From the NCBI GenBank assembly GCA_902798695.1, contig CADBXK010000002.1, positions 62,001 through 126,000 of the forward strand: DNA of 64,000 nt. The letters run 5' to 3'. This DNA comes from Oscillospiraceae bacterium (lineage in GTDB: Bacteria; Bacillota; Clostridia; Oscillospirales; Ruminococcaceae). Below, in pieces: positions 17,758-25,361 of this stretch. The notes under the pieces were generated by a model. The model was not told the origin of the DNA. It searched no databases and saw only the letters and a program-made list of their open reading frames with translations. The first letter of the stretch is position 1; every line of letters starts with the position of its first letter. Made by a program: the position numbers and the translations under genes.

Positions 17758-18896
17758 TGATATATTTCGATAATGCTGCAACAACTTATCCAAAGCCAGA
17801 AAGTGTTTCTAGGGCTATGTTTAAAGCAAATTTAGTATATGGTGGAAATCCTGGAAGAAGTGGTCATGAACTTTCTATGAAAACGGCTGAACAGGTATAT
17901 TTTACTAGGGAAACTGTTGCTGATTTTTTTGGGGCACAGCCAGAAAATGTTGTTTTTACCAATAATTGTACTAGTGCATTAAACACTGTTATTTATGGAT
18001 TATATGAAAAAGGAAAAACAATTGTTACTTCTAATTTAGAACATAATTCAGTTAGCAGACCGGTTTATAATATATCTAAAAATGGAGATGTTAATTGGCT
18101 AAAATTGGATGTTTATGATAAAACAGATGATGAAATAGTTGACTGTTTTCATAGAAATGTTGGAGCAGATTGTTGCTTAGTTGTTTGTACGCATGCTTCT
18201 AATGTAACGGGTCAGGTTTTGCCTGTAGAAAGAATATATAAAATTTGTAAGGCAAGAGGGGTTCCGTTTGCGATAGATGTGGCTCAAACAGCGGGAGTAT
18301 TTCCAATTAAAGTAAATGTGCATGCTGACATTATATGTGCTGCTGGTCATAAAGGACTATATGGTCCGATGGGAACAGGAATTTTCGTTTTAAATGGTGA
18401 AGTTTTGCCAAGACCTTTAACTCAAGGAGGGACTGGAAGTTCTTCTATTTCATTTGAACCACTTAATGTTCCGCCTGATTATTATGAAGCAGGAACAGTT
18501 AATGTGCCGGGAATAGTGGGACTGCGATATGGCGTTAAATTTGTCAATTGTAATGGAATTAATAGTATACGAAAACATGAACTTGAACTCTGCCGATTAG
18601 TTTATGATAAATTAGTTGGATCTAATATAGAAATATATACAAAACAATATGCTAAATGTGCACCAATTTTCTTGTTTAATTTTAAAAATATGTCGTGTAT
18701 GGATGGAACGAAAATTTTGAGTGATAAAGGCTTTGCTGTTCGTGGAGGAATACACTGTGCACCTATGGCACATAGAGCTTTGGGAACTTTACCTGAGGGA
18801 GCTATTCGTTTTGCACCATCTATTTTTAACACAAGAAGTCAGGTTTTAGATTTTTGTAGAGTAGTTAAAAATATTTCTTTGAAAAGAAAAGAATAA
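17754..18896 (+). CDS. Cysteine desulfurase-like class V aminotransferase
   Basis: A 380-residue PLP enzyme that takes sulfur (or selenium) from cysteine to form a persulfide. It starts MIYFDNAATTYPKPESV, has the PLP lysine in AGHKGLYGPMG, and the active-site cysteine in RGGIHCAPMAH in SufS-like context. Size and motifs match the desulfurase branch associated with DUF3343 partners in Firmicutes. It overlaps the preceding gene by four bases. No iron-sulfur scaffold gene or selD is nearby, so whether it serves Fe-S, tRNA thiolation or selenium metabolism cannot be told from this window. Confidence 0.88.
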   Translation: MMIYFDNAATTYPKPESVSRAMFKANLVYGGNPGRSGHELSMKTAEQVYFTRETVADFFGAQPENVVFTNNCTSALNTVIYGLYEKGKTIVTSNLEHNSVSRPVYNISKNGDVNWLKLDVYDKTDDEIVDCFHRNVGADCCLVVCTHASNVTGQVLPVERIYKICKARGVPFAIDVAQTAGVFPIKVNVHADIICAAGHKGLYGPMGTGIFVLNGEVLPRPLTQGGTGSSSISFEPLNVPPDYYEAGTVNVPGIVGLRYGVKFVNCNGINSIRKHELELCRLVYDKLVGSNIEIYTKQYAKCAPIFLFNFKNMSCMDGTKILSDKGFAVRGGIHCAPMAHRALGTLPEGAIRFAPSIFNTRSQVLDFCRVVKNISLKRKE

Positions 18897-18905
18897 TTTA
18901 AAAAT

Positions 18906-18950
18906 GGATTGCATGATTAAGAGTGAATTTAATTATGCAGTCCTTGTTTT
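18906..18950 (+). terminator. Terminator after the cysteine desulfurase gene
   Basis: Arms 18906-18920 and 18929-18943 form a 15-bp stem with two G-U pairs and an 8-base loop, followed by TTGTTTT. Confidence 0.8.
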
Positions 18951-18964
18951 ATGCTATAATTTGC

Positions 18965-18993
18965 TTGCTTATTTATATACAAGTTGATATAAT
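18965..18993 (+). promoter_or_regulatory. Promoter of the binding-protein gene
   Basis: TTGCTT (18965-18970), a 17-bp spacer and TATAAT (18988-18993) with an extended -10 TG at 18985-18986, about 60 bp before the ATG at 19052. Confidence 0.7.
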
Positions 18994-19051
18994 TTATTTA
19001 GTGTTAAGTTAAGAATTATTATTTTAATGTGTTAAGTGGAAGTAGGTTGGA

Positions 19052-20716
19052 ATGATTTTTAAAATATCTAAAATAGTTAGAAATATTATTAGTATTTGTA
19101 TAGTTTTATGCATGGTTTTGTCAACATGCGGTTGTAGTGGAGAAGGGACTGCACAAGGAATTAGTTTTAGTTTGGCAAGTAATCCCGATAATTTGGATCC
19201 TCAAACTGCCTCTAGTTCTAGTTCGGTAATGGTAATAAACAACATATTTGAAGGGCTCTATAGAAGGACTTTAGACAATAAATTTGAGTTGGGTTGTGCT
19301 GAAAAGGTTGAAACTAGTTCGGATGGAAAAACTTATACCTATACTATGAGAGATGATATTTATTGGAAATATTATTCTAAAGACAACAAAATGGAAGATG
19401 GAACGGTAATAGATAGCAAAGTTACAGCGGACGATTTTTTGTTTGCTTTTCAAAGGTTGATGGATCCTAATGTTGAAACTCCATATAGTTCTAATTATTA
19501 TTTTATAAAAAACGCTAAAGATGTTAAATCTGGTAAAAAACCTATGAGTAGTTTGGGAGTTAGTGTTAACGAGAGAGGACAGTTGGTTTTGCAGGTTGAA
19601 TATAACACGCCGCTTATGGAGGAACTATTGTCATCTGCTCCTGCTATGCCGTGTAATAGAGAGTTTTTTAAGTTGACGAGAGGAAGATATGGTGCAAAAG
19701 GAGATATGGTTTTGTCTAATGGGCCATTCTTTTTAAACACATGGAAAAATACAGAAGATGCTAAAAAGGTTAAGCTTAAGGCCAATGATAAACATTATGA
19801 CTATTCTAAGATTTTAATTTCAAGTGTTAATTTAGCAGTTAGAACCAGAGCAGAGGCGTTTGGTTTATATAAGAAAAATGATGTTGATACTGCAATAATT
19901 AATCATGATCAGTTTAGTTCAGCTAAAATATCTTCTAATTTAAGCAAGCCATTTCAAAATATTGTTGTTGGAATTGGTTTTAATCAGTCGGGCAAATATT
20001 TTGGAAATGAAAAAATTAGAAAAGCACTAGCTTTAGCAGTGGATAGAGAAAAATTAAAATCTGTTTTAAGTGAGGATCAAGTAATTGCGTCTGCTTTAGT
20101 TCCTAGTTCAGTTACTATAGGAAGTGAAAATTACAGGGAAACGGTTGGAGAAAATTCTTGCCCGTCATGCGATTTTGAGAGTGCTAAACAACTTTTAAAG
20201 CAGGGATTAGAAGAACTGAAAGCTACTGACAAAAGGATGTCTAACTTAAATTCTATATCTATTTTGGTTGATGAAGATTCCTATCCGGTATTAGATCGAA
20301 TTTTGCAGACATGGCAAAAAGAATTGGGTGTTTTTATTCAAATTGATGTTCAATCTAGTGAGAATTATTTAAAAAGACTTAAGAGTGGTGAATTTGAATG
20401 TGCTATTATGGCAGTTTCTAGTGATTCAGATACACCGTCCTCTGTTCTTAATAAGTTTATGAAAGATTCGTCATTTAATTATGCAAAAGCCAACATAGAG
20501 GGCTATTCAGAAATATTAAGTGGCACTGTTACTCAAGAAACTGTTAGGTCTATGGCAAATAGATATTTTGAAGCAGAACGGGCTGTTTGCTATAATGGCA
20601 ATTTCATTCCTATTTATTATCAAACTGAATATTTCGTTTGGCAAAAAAATGTTAACAATATTATATTTGACCAAGGAAGTAAGCAGTGTTATTATAGATA
20701 TGCTTATAAACATTAA
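19052..20716 (+). CDS. Peptide-type ABC transporter substrate-binding lipoprotein
   Basis: A 554-residue extracytoplasmic solute-binding protein of the OppA/DppA class (SBP_bac_5). A hydrophobic N-terminal segment ends in cysteines (LSTCGC) that can serve as a lipobox. The mature region has the family opening SLASNPDNLDPQTA, the VINNIFEGLYRR segment, ADDFLFAFQRLMDP, and IRKALALAVDREKL in the second half. It probably binds oligopeptides at the outer face of the membrane. No permease or ATPase genes are adjacent: it has its own promoter and is flanked by terminators, so it must work with transporter subunits encoded elsewhere. Confidence 0.88.
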   Translation: MIFKISKIVRNIISICIVLCMVLSTCGCSGEGTAQGISFSLASNPDNLDPQTASSSSSVMVINNIFEGLYRRTLDNKFELGCAEKVETSSDGKTYTYTMRDDIYWKYYSKDNKMEDGTVIDSKVTADDFLFAFQRLMDPNVETPYSSNYYFIKNAKDVKSGKKPMSSLGVSVNERGQLVLQVEYNTPLMEELLSSAPAMPCNREFFKLTRGRYGAKGDMVLSNGPFFLNTWKNTEDAKKVKLKANDKHYDYSKILISSVNLAVRTRAEAFGLYKKNDVDTAIINHDQFSSAKISSNLSKPFQNIVVGIGFNQSGKYFGNEKIRKALALAVDREKLKSVLSEDQVIASALVPSSVTIGSENYRETVGENSCPSCDFESAKQLLKQGLEELKATDKRMSNLNSISILVDEDSYPVLDRILQTWQKELGVFIQIDVQSSENYLKRLKSGEFECAIMAVSSDSDTPSSVLNKFMKDSSFNYAKANIEGYSEILSGTVTQETVRSMANRYFEAERAVCYNGNFIPIYYQTEYFVWQKNVNNIIFDQGSKQCYYRYAYKH

Positions 20717-20803
20717 TAGTGTGTTTTTTGAAGCATAATCTTATTTATGTTATAATTCTGAGACTAGAAGATAGTTATAAATTAAAAAAGTTTAATTAAT
20801 AAA

Positions 20804-20855
20804 AACAAATAAAAAAACAAGAAAGTGTATCGGCTTTCTTGTTTTTTTATTTGTT
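20804..20855. terminator. Bidirectional terminator between the lipoprotein gene and glmS
   Basis: A perfect 22-bp inverted repeat (20804-20825 and 20834-20855) with an 8-base loop. An A-rich left arm and T-rich right arm give U-runs in both directions. The convergent genes on either side share it, and its right arm touches the glmS stop. Confidence 0.93.
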
Positions 20856-22681
20856 TATTCTACTGTTACTGATTTAGCCAAATTTCTTGGTTTGTCTACA
20901 TCACAGCCACGTAAAACAGCGGTATGATATGCAAAAAGTTGCAAAGGGACTATAGAATATAATGGTGAGAAAATATCGGTTGACTCTGGTATTCTTAATA
21001 TTAAATCAGTTAAGGAATCGTCAACCTGAGAGTTTTCGTTGCATAAAAGTAAAACCTTTGCGCCTCTCGCTTTTACTTCTTTTATGTTACTAATAGTTTT
21101 AGCATATAGATCCGATTGAGTTGCTATTGCAATAACTGGGGTGTTCTCCTCAATTAACGAAATTGGTCCGTGTTTTAATTCTCCAGCAGCATACGCTTCA
21201 CTGTGTATGTAGGACAATTCTTTTAATTTTAAAGAACCTTCTAAAGAGATACAGTAATCGACGCCTCGGCCAATGAAAAATATATCTTTTGATTTATAGA
21301 AAATTTTTGAAAATTTTAATATTTCTTTATTTTTTTCAATAACTTGTTCTATTTTATTTGGAATATCTTTTAATGTTTCGCACAAACTCTTATATTCTTC
21401 TGAGGATAGATTGTTAGAAATTTTTCCCAGTTTTATTGCTAATAGATACATTGAAGCCATTTGAACAGCAAATGCTTTTGTTGATGCTACAGAAATTTCT
21501 GGACCTGCCCAAGTATAGAACACACTATCGGCCTCTCTGGCAATTGAAGAACCTACAACATTAACTATTGCTAAAGTAAAAACACCTTTACTTTTGGCCA
21601 GTCTTAATGCTGCTAAACTATCGGCGGTTTCACCAGATTGTGAAATGATTATTACAAGATCACCTTTGGATATTATAGGATTTCTATATCTAAACTCAGA
21701 TGCAATGTCTATTTCAACAGGTATTCTAGAAAAATGTTCTATAATATATTTGCCTATCATACCGGCGTGCATAGCTGTTCCACATGCAACTATATGAATT
21801 TTTTTGAAAGAACTTAGTTTTTCATCTGATAGATTTTGTATTCCTAATTCTAAATCCTCATTTACAAAACGTGGATTGATACATCTTTTAATCGCATCTG
21901 GTTGTTCATAGATTTCCTTTAACATAAAATGGTCAAATCCATTTTTTTCAGCTGCTGATATATTCCAATCAACGTATGAAATTTTTTTGTTAATTTCGTT
22001 TTTGTTGAAGTCTAAAATTTTTAAGGAGTTTTCTGATAACACAGCAATTTCTTTGTGGTCCAATAAAATATATTTGTTTGTATGTTTAATTATTGCAGGC
22101 ACATCCGATGCAATGAAATTTCCATCATCACGTACACCTATTATTAAAGGACTGTTTTGTCTTATTGCATAGATTTTATTAGGTTGATCTGAAAAAAGAA
22201 TGCCAAGTGCATATGAACCTTCTATTTTTTTTGTAGCTTCTATTATTGTTTCAATGGGATTTCCATTATATAGGAAATCTAACAATGCTGAAACGACTTC
22301 AGAATCAGTTTCAGTTTTAAATGTGTAATTTTTTTCGATTAGAAAATTTTTTATTTGTAGGTAATTTTCAATTATTCCATTATGCACAAGTGTCACATTT
22401 CCTTGATGATGGGGATGTGAGTTATTATCTGATGGTTTACCATGAGTTGCCCAACGAGTATGACCTATTCCACAAATCCCATGGGGACAATGAGAAGTTT
22501 TTATATATTCAGATAATTTACTTAGCTTTCCACACTTTTTTATTATGGATATATTATTATCGTCTTTATCAAAAACTGCAATTCCAGCTGAGTCATAACC
22601 TCTATATTCTAAATGACTTAAACCATCCAATATGAAATTTACACAATCGGATTTTCCAACATATCCAACTATTCCGCACAT
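20855..22681 (-). CDS. glmS: Glutamine-fructose-6-phosphate aminotransferase (isomerizing)
   Basis: Makes glucosamine-6-phosphate from fructose-6-phosphate and glutamine, the entry to UDP-GlcNAc for peptidoglycan. It is 608 residues. The catalytic Cys2 (MCGIVGYVG) heads the glutaminase domain (1 to about 215, with GHTRWATHG), followed by two SIS sugar-isomerase domains (about 285-420 with ISQSGETADS, and about 455-590) and the C-terminal NLAKSVTVE. The start follows AGAAAGGA on the minus strand. Expression is almost certainly controlled by the glmS ribozyme in its leader. It is monocistronic, divergent from the mraZ operon that consumes its product. Confidence 0.97.
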   Translation of the reverse strand: MCGIVGYVGKSDCVNFILDGLSHLEYRGYDSAGIAVFDKDDNNISIIKKCGKLSKLSEYIKTSHCPHGICGIGHTRWATHGKPSDNNSHPHHQGNVTLVHNGIIENYLQIKNFLIEKNYTFKTETDSEVVSALLDFLYNGNPIETIIEATKKIEGSYALGILFSDQPNKIYAIRQNSPLIIGVRDDGNFIASDVPAIIKHTNKYILLDHKEIAVLSENSLKILDFNKNEINKKISYVDWNISAAEKNGFDHFMLKEIYEQPDAIKRCINPRFVNEDLELGIQNLSDEKLSSFKKIHIVACGTAMHAGMIGKYIIEHFSRIPVEIDIASEFRYRNPIISKGDLVIIISQSGETADSLAALRLAKSKGVFTLAIVNVVGSSIAREADSVFYTWAGPEISVASTKAFAVQMASMYLLAIKLGKISNNLSSEEYKSLCETLKDIPNKIEQVIEKNKEILKFSKIFYKSKDIFFIGRGVDYCISLEGSLKLKELSYIHSEAYAAGELKHGPISLIEENTPVIAIATQSDLYAKTISNIKEVKARGAKVLLLCNENSQVDDSLTDLILRIPESTDIFSPLYSIVPLQLFAYHTAVLRGCDVDKPRNLAKSVTVE

Positions 22682-22713
22682 ATTGATTTTGTATCCTTTC
22701 TAAAATTTTTGTA

Positions 22714-22893
22714 TAACGAAAATAAACAGTCTTTTTGTATGCAATTAAAACGCATTTTTGCGCATTGCTTTTTGTAGACTGATTTACGACCTATCGTTAA
22801 AGGCCGAGAGAGCATCCGCTGAAAATTTCGATAAAACCCTCTACCTCGTCACTCTGGGGAATTTAATTATATTCATTCCGGGAGTCTAGCGCT
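22714..22893 (-). ncRNA. glmS ribozyme riboswitch
   Basis: Read on the minus strand, the 5' leader of glmS holds the conserved core of the self-cleaving glmS ribozyme: AGCGC at the cleavage site (scission expected between 22893 and 22892), then GACGAGG, a GAGG/CTCT P3 pairing, TTATCGAAATTTTC and GCGGATGC, followed by CGGC. Downstream a P4-like arm is formed by TAACGA (22799-22794) with TCGTTA (22719-22714) and an inner CAGTCT/AGACTG helix. Binding of GlcN6P triggers cleavage and lowers glmS mRNA, so the enzyme is repressed by its product. The ribosome binding site and ATG follow about 30 bases later. Confidence 0.95.
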
Positions 22894-22978
22894 TTATTCA
22901 AATTTTGATTTGAATTATGAATATGGTAGACAAATTTATTTTACAATTTTATTCATAATTTATTTCAATTACTATTAC

Positions 22979-23007
22979 ATTTTATATTTTAATGTGGATT
23001 GTGTCAA
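22979..23007 (-). promoter_or_regulatory. Promoter of the glmS transcript
   Basis: Minus strand TTGACA (23007-23002), a 17-bp spacer and TAAAAT (22984-22979). It lies about 85 bp before the ribozyme cleavage site. In the 633-bp gap between glmS and mraZ this promoter, the ribozyme and the mraZ promoter/repeats account for most sequence; 23008-23214 is AT-rich with nothing else recognised. Confidence 0.7.
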
Positions 23008-23214
23008 ACAATTTATTTTTGTTTTAGTGTGTTTTTGATTGTAACATATTTAAAATTATGTTTTTAGTGTTATAAATATACAAGCATTATTTTATTTAAT
23101 GTAATATAAGACAGGAAATATAATTGTGAAAATAATTGGTTGATGTCGAATTATTTTTAATTTGTAAAAAAATAATATTTTTAATAAAAAATTCATAAAA
23201 ATTTGGTTTTGTTA

Positions 23215-23243
23215 TTGATTTTTTGTTTCTGTTGGTTTATAAT
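23215..23243 (+). promoter_or_regulatory. Promoter of the mraZ/dcw operon
   Basis: TTGATT (23215-23220), a 17-bp spacer and TATAAT (23238-23243). A second TATAAT at 23258-23263 lies in a repeat copy but lacks a good -35. The leader to mraZ would be about 65 bases. Confidence 0.6.
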
Positions 23244-23277
23244 TGGTTTATAGTGGCTATAATTGGTTTAAAGTGGT
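23238..23277 (+). repeat. Direct repeats upstream of mraZ, candidate MraZ operator
   Basis: Two tandem 20-bp units (23238-23257 and 23258-23277) differ at two positions; each contains TATAATTGGTTTA followed by TAGTGG or AAGTGG. A third partial copy of TTGGTTTATAA starts at 23232. They overlap the -10 and probable start site. MraZ is known to bind short direct repeats (a GTG-type box in Mollicutes, TGGG-type in E. coli) in front of its own gene, so an autoregulatory operator is a reasonable inference. Confidence 0.55.
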
Positions 23278-23314
23278 TAAATTTAAACGTCTTTTTGTTT
23301 GAGAGGAGGCTTCT

Positions 23315-23734
23315 ATGCTTATAGGGGAGTATAATCATACAATAGACGCTAAAGGTAGGCTCAATTTTCCAGCTAAGATGAGAGAAGTTTTAGGGGAAAG
23401 TTTTATAGTTACTCGTGGGTTAGATCATTGTCTAAATGTGTATTCTTTAATAGAATGGTCTAAATTAGAACAAAATATTGGAGAACTGCCTAGAAATAAA
23501 AGGCGTGATATTGAAAGATTTTTCTTTTCAGGAGCTGTTGAAGTAGTTCCTGATAGGCAGGGAAGAATTGTTATATCGGCAAATTTAAGAGAATATGCGA
23601 AATTCGATAAAAATATAGTTGTTGTTGGTGCTTCAGATCATGCTGAAATTTGGGATGAAGCTATTTGGAAACAAGAATTTGATAAGTTGTCTCCAGAATC
23701 TGTTGCTAAGATTATGGATGAATTAGATTTTTAA
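23315..23734 (+). CDS. mraZ: MraZ transcriptional regulator
   Basis: A 139-residue DNA-binding protein with two AbrB-like MraZ repeats. It begins MLIGEYNHTIDAKGRLNFPAK; DKG/DAKGR and the second-half DRQGRIVIS are the duplicated signature. It forms rings and controls the division and wall operon from its promoter. AGGAGG at 23304-23309 precedes the ATG. First gene of the dcw cluster as usual. Confidence 0.96.
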   Translation: MLIGEYNHTIDAKGRLNFPAKMREVLGESFIVTRGLDHCLNVYSLIEWSKLEQNIGELPRNKRRDIERFFFSGAVEVVPDRQGRIVISANLREYAKFDKNIVVVGASDHAEIWDEAIWKQEFDKLSPESVAKIMDELDF

Positions 23735-23772
23735 TATATTATGGTGGTATATGGTAGTTTGGGGGGAAGAAG

Positions 23773-24702
23773 ATGAAAGTTGATACTTTTTCTCATAACT
23801 CGGTTTTATTGCAAGAATGTATATGTGGATTAAATATAAAAAGTGATGGAGTTTATGTTGATGGAACAGCTGGTGGAGCGGGACATTCAGCTGAAATTGC
23901 AAAGAGATTAACTAGTGGAAAGTTGTTTGCATTTGATAGAGATCCTGATGCAGTGGCAGTTTGTAAGGAAAGATTGTCTAAATATTCAGCAGAAGTTATA
24001 AATGATAATTTTTGTGAGATGGAACATTGTTTAAAAGAGAGAAACGTCTATGAGGTAGATGGAGTTTTAATAGATCTCGGAGTTTCATCATATCAGTTGG
24101 ATAATCCGGAAAGAGGGTTTTCATATAGACATGACGGAATGTTGGATATGAGAATGAGCAAGAATGGATTTACCGCTGCTGATGTAGTTAATGGATATTC
24201 TGAAGCAGATTTAACACACATATTAAGGAAATATGGTGAAGAAAAATTTTCGAGAACTATAGCTAGAAATATAGTAAAAAGAAGAGAACAAAAGCCTATA
24301 GAAAGAACTAGCGAATTGGCGGAAATAATAAAATCTTCCATTCCGGCTAGGGCTAGACGAGATAAAAATCCTTGTAAAAGAAGTTTTCAGGCAATTAGGA
24401 TAGTGGTTAATGGTGAGCTTGATAGTTTGGAAAAAGGTTTAGAGTCGGCCTTTGATATGCTGAAAGCTGGAGGAAGATTAGTTATTATAACATTCCATTC
24501 GCTTGAGGATAGAATAGTTAAACACAAATATATAGAGTGGAGCAAAGGATGTATTTGTCCACCAAAGTCTCCAATTTGTGTTTGTGGAAATCTTCCCAGA
24601 GCGAAGATAATAAATAAAAAAGCAATAGAACCTAGTGAGAAAGAAAAGGAAAGTAATTTACGAAGTAGAAGTGCAAAATTGAGAATTTTGGAAAAATTAT
24701 AG
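23773..24702 (+). CDS. rsmH: 16S rRNA (cytosine1402-N4)-methyltransferase
   Basis: Methylates C1402 of 16S rRNA in the P site. The 309-residue class I methyltransferase begins with FSHNSVLLQECICGL, has motif I VDGTAGGAGHS, the GVLIDLGVSSYQLD segment, and ends with the KLRILEKL tail typical of RsmH (MraW). RRDKNPCKRSFQAIRIVVN is also family-specific. Second gene of the dcw cluster. Confidence 0.97.
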   Translation: MKVDTFSHNSVLLQECICGLNIKSDGVYVDGTAGGAGHSAEIAKRLTSGKLFAFDRDPDAVAVCKERLSKYSAEVINDNFCEMEHCLKERNVYEVDGVLIDLGVSSYQLDNPERGFSYRHDGMLDMRMSKNGFTAADVVNGYSEADLTHILRKYGEEKFSRTIARNIVKRREQKPIERTSELAEIIKSSIPARARRDKNPCKRSFQAIRIVVNGELDSLEKGLESAFDMLKAGGRLVIITFHSLEDRIVKHKYIEWSKGCICPPKSPICVCGNLPRAKIINKKAIEPSEKEKESNLRSRSAKLRILEKL

Positions 24703-24728
24703 ATTCTTCTAAAAGGGGAGGTAACTGT

Positions 24729-25184
24729 GTGATGATATTAAAAACGAATTTAGCTTATAAAGGAAACGTGTTAACTAAAGAAAATCAGGAAAAACTTCAC
24801 ATTGGTAAAATTAAGACAAGAAGAGTTGCTCAAGTAAAACCGTTTTCCGCAATATTTCTTATATTGATGATATCTGGATTGCTTGCTTTTTTAATTTTTA
24901 GTATGGTAAAAATGAACGAGATAACAACTAACATTAGTGCGCTTGAAAAGGAATATAAATTGCAGCAAAGTGAGCAGATAAGGCTGAATTCTGAGTTAGA
25001 GACACAAATGAATTACTCTAATATAGAACAATATGCTAAAAACAAATGGGGTATGCAGAAACAATCTGGAAGACAAGTGAATTATATTAGTATTTCCAGC
25101 GGAAACTCCATTGAAATAGATACTGAAAGTGATAAGAACATATTGGATGAGGTAATTGACAGCATAAATAATATTTTTTCATAA
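24729..25184 (+). CDS. ftsL: FtsL-like septum protein
   Basis: A 151-residue bitopic membrane protein: a basic cytoplasmic N-terminus, one transmembrane helix at about residues 38-59 (IFLILMISGLLAFLIFSMV) and an extracellular coiled coil (about 63-95), then an AKNKWGMQK motif as in FtsL/DivIC proteins. FtsL joins FtsB/DivIC and DivIB to activate FtsW-FtsI. Sequence identity in this family is low, so position between rsmH and the penicillin-binding protein carries much of the call. GGAGG at 24717-24721 serves GTG 24729 (ATG 24732 is an alternative). Confidence 0.85.
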   Translation: MMILKTNLAYKGNVLTKENQEKLHIGKIKTRRVAQVKPFSAIFLILMISGLLAFLIFSMVKMNEITTNISALEKEYKLQQSEQIRLNSELETQMNYSNIEQYAKNKWGMQKQSGRQVNYISISSGNSIEIDTESDKNILDEVIDSINNIFS

Positions 25185-25202
25185 ATATAACTTGCACGAA
25201 TA

Positions 25203-25334
25203 TGATATAATATAAAGTGAGTATTAATTTGATGTAATGTTTGGATTAATACTCGTATTTTGTGTAGCTTGTTATATCGAATATTAAGATAACTTTTGTT
25301 ATTAAGCCTATTCGTAGAGGACGAGTAGGCTTAA
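25203..25334 (+). promoter_or_regulatory. Structured 5' leader of the penicillin-binding protein gene
   Basis: An extended -10 (TG at 25203-25204, TATAAT at 25206-25211) has no good -35. Just after the predicted start lies a perfect 10-bp hairpin (25219-25228 with 25245-25254), and just before the Shine-Dalgarno a 13-bp hairpin (25302-25314 with 25322-25334, one G-U, 7-base loop). Neither has a proper U-run, so they look like leader structure rather than terminators. Confidence 0.5.
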
Positions 25335-25361
25335 ACCTATATTTAATTGTGGGGGAATTCT

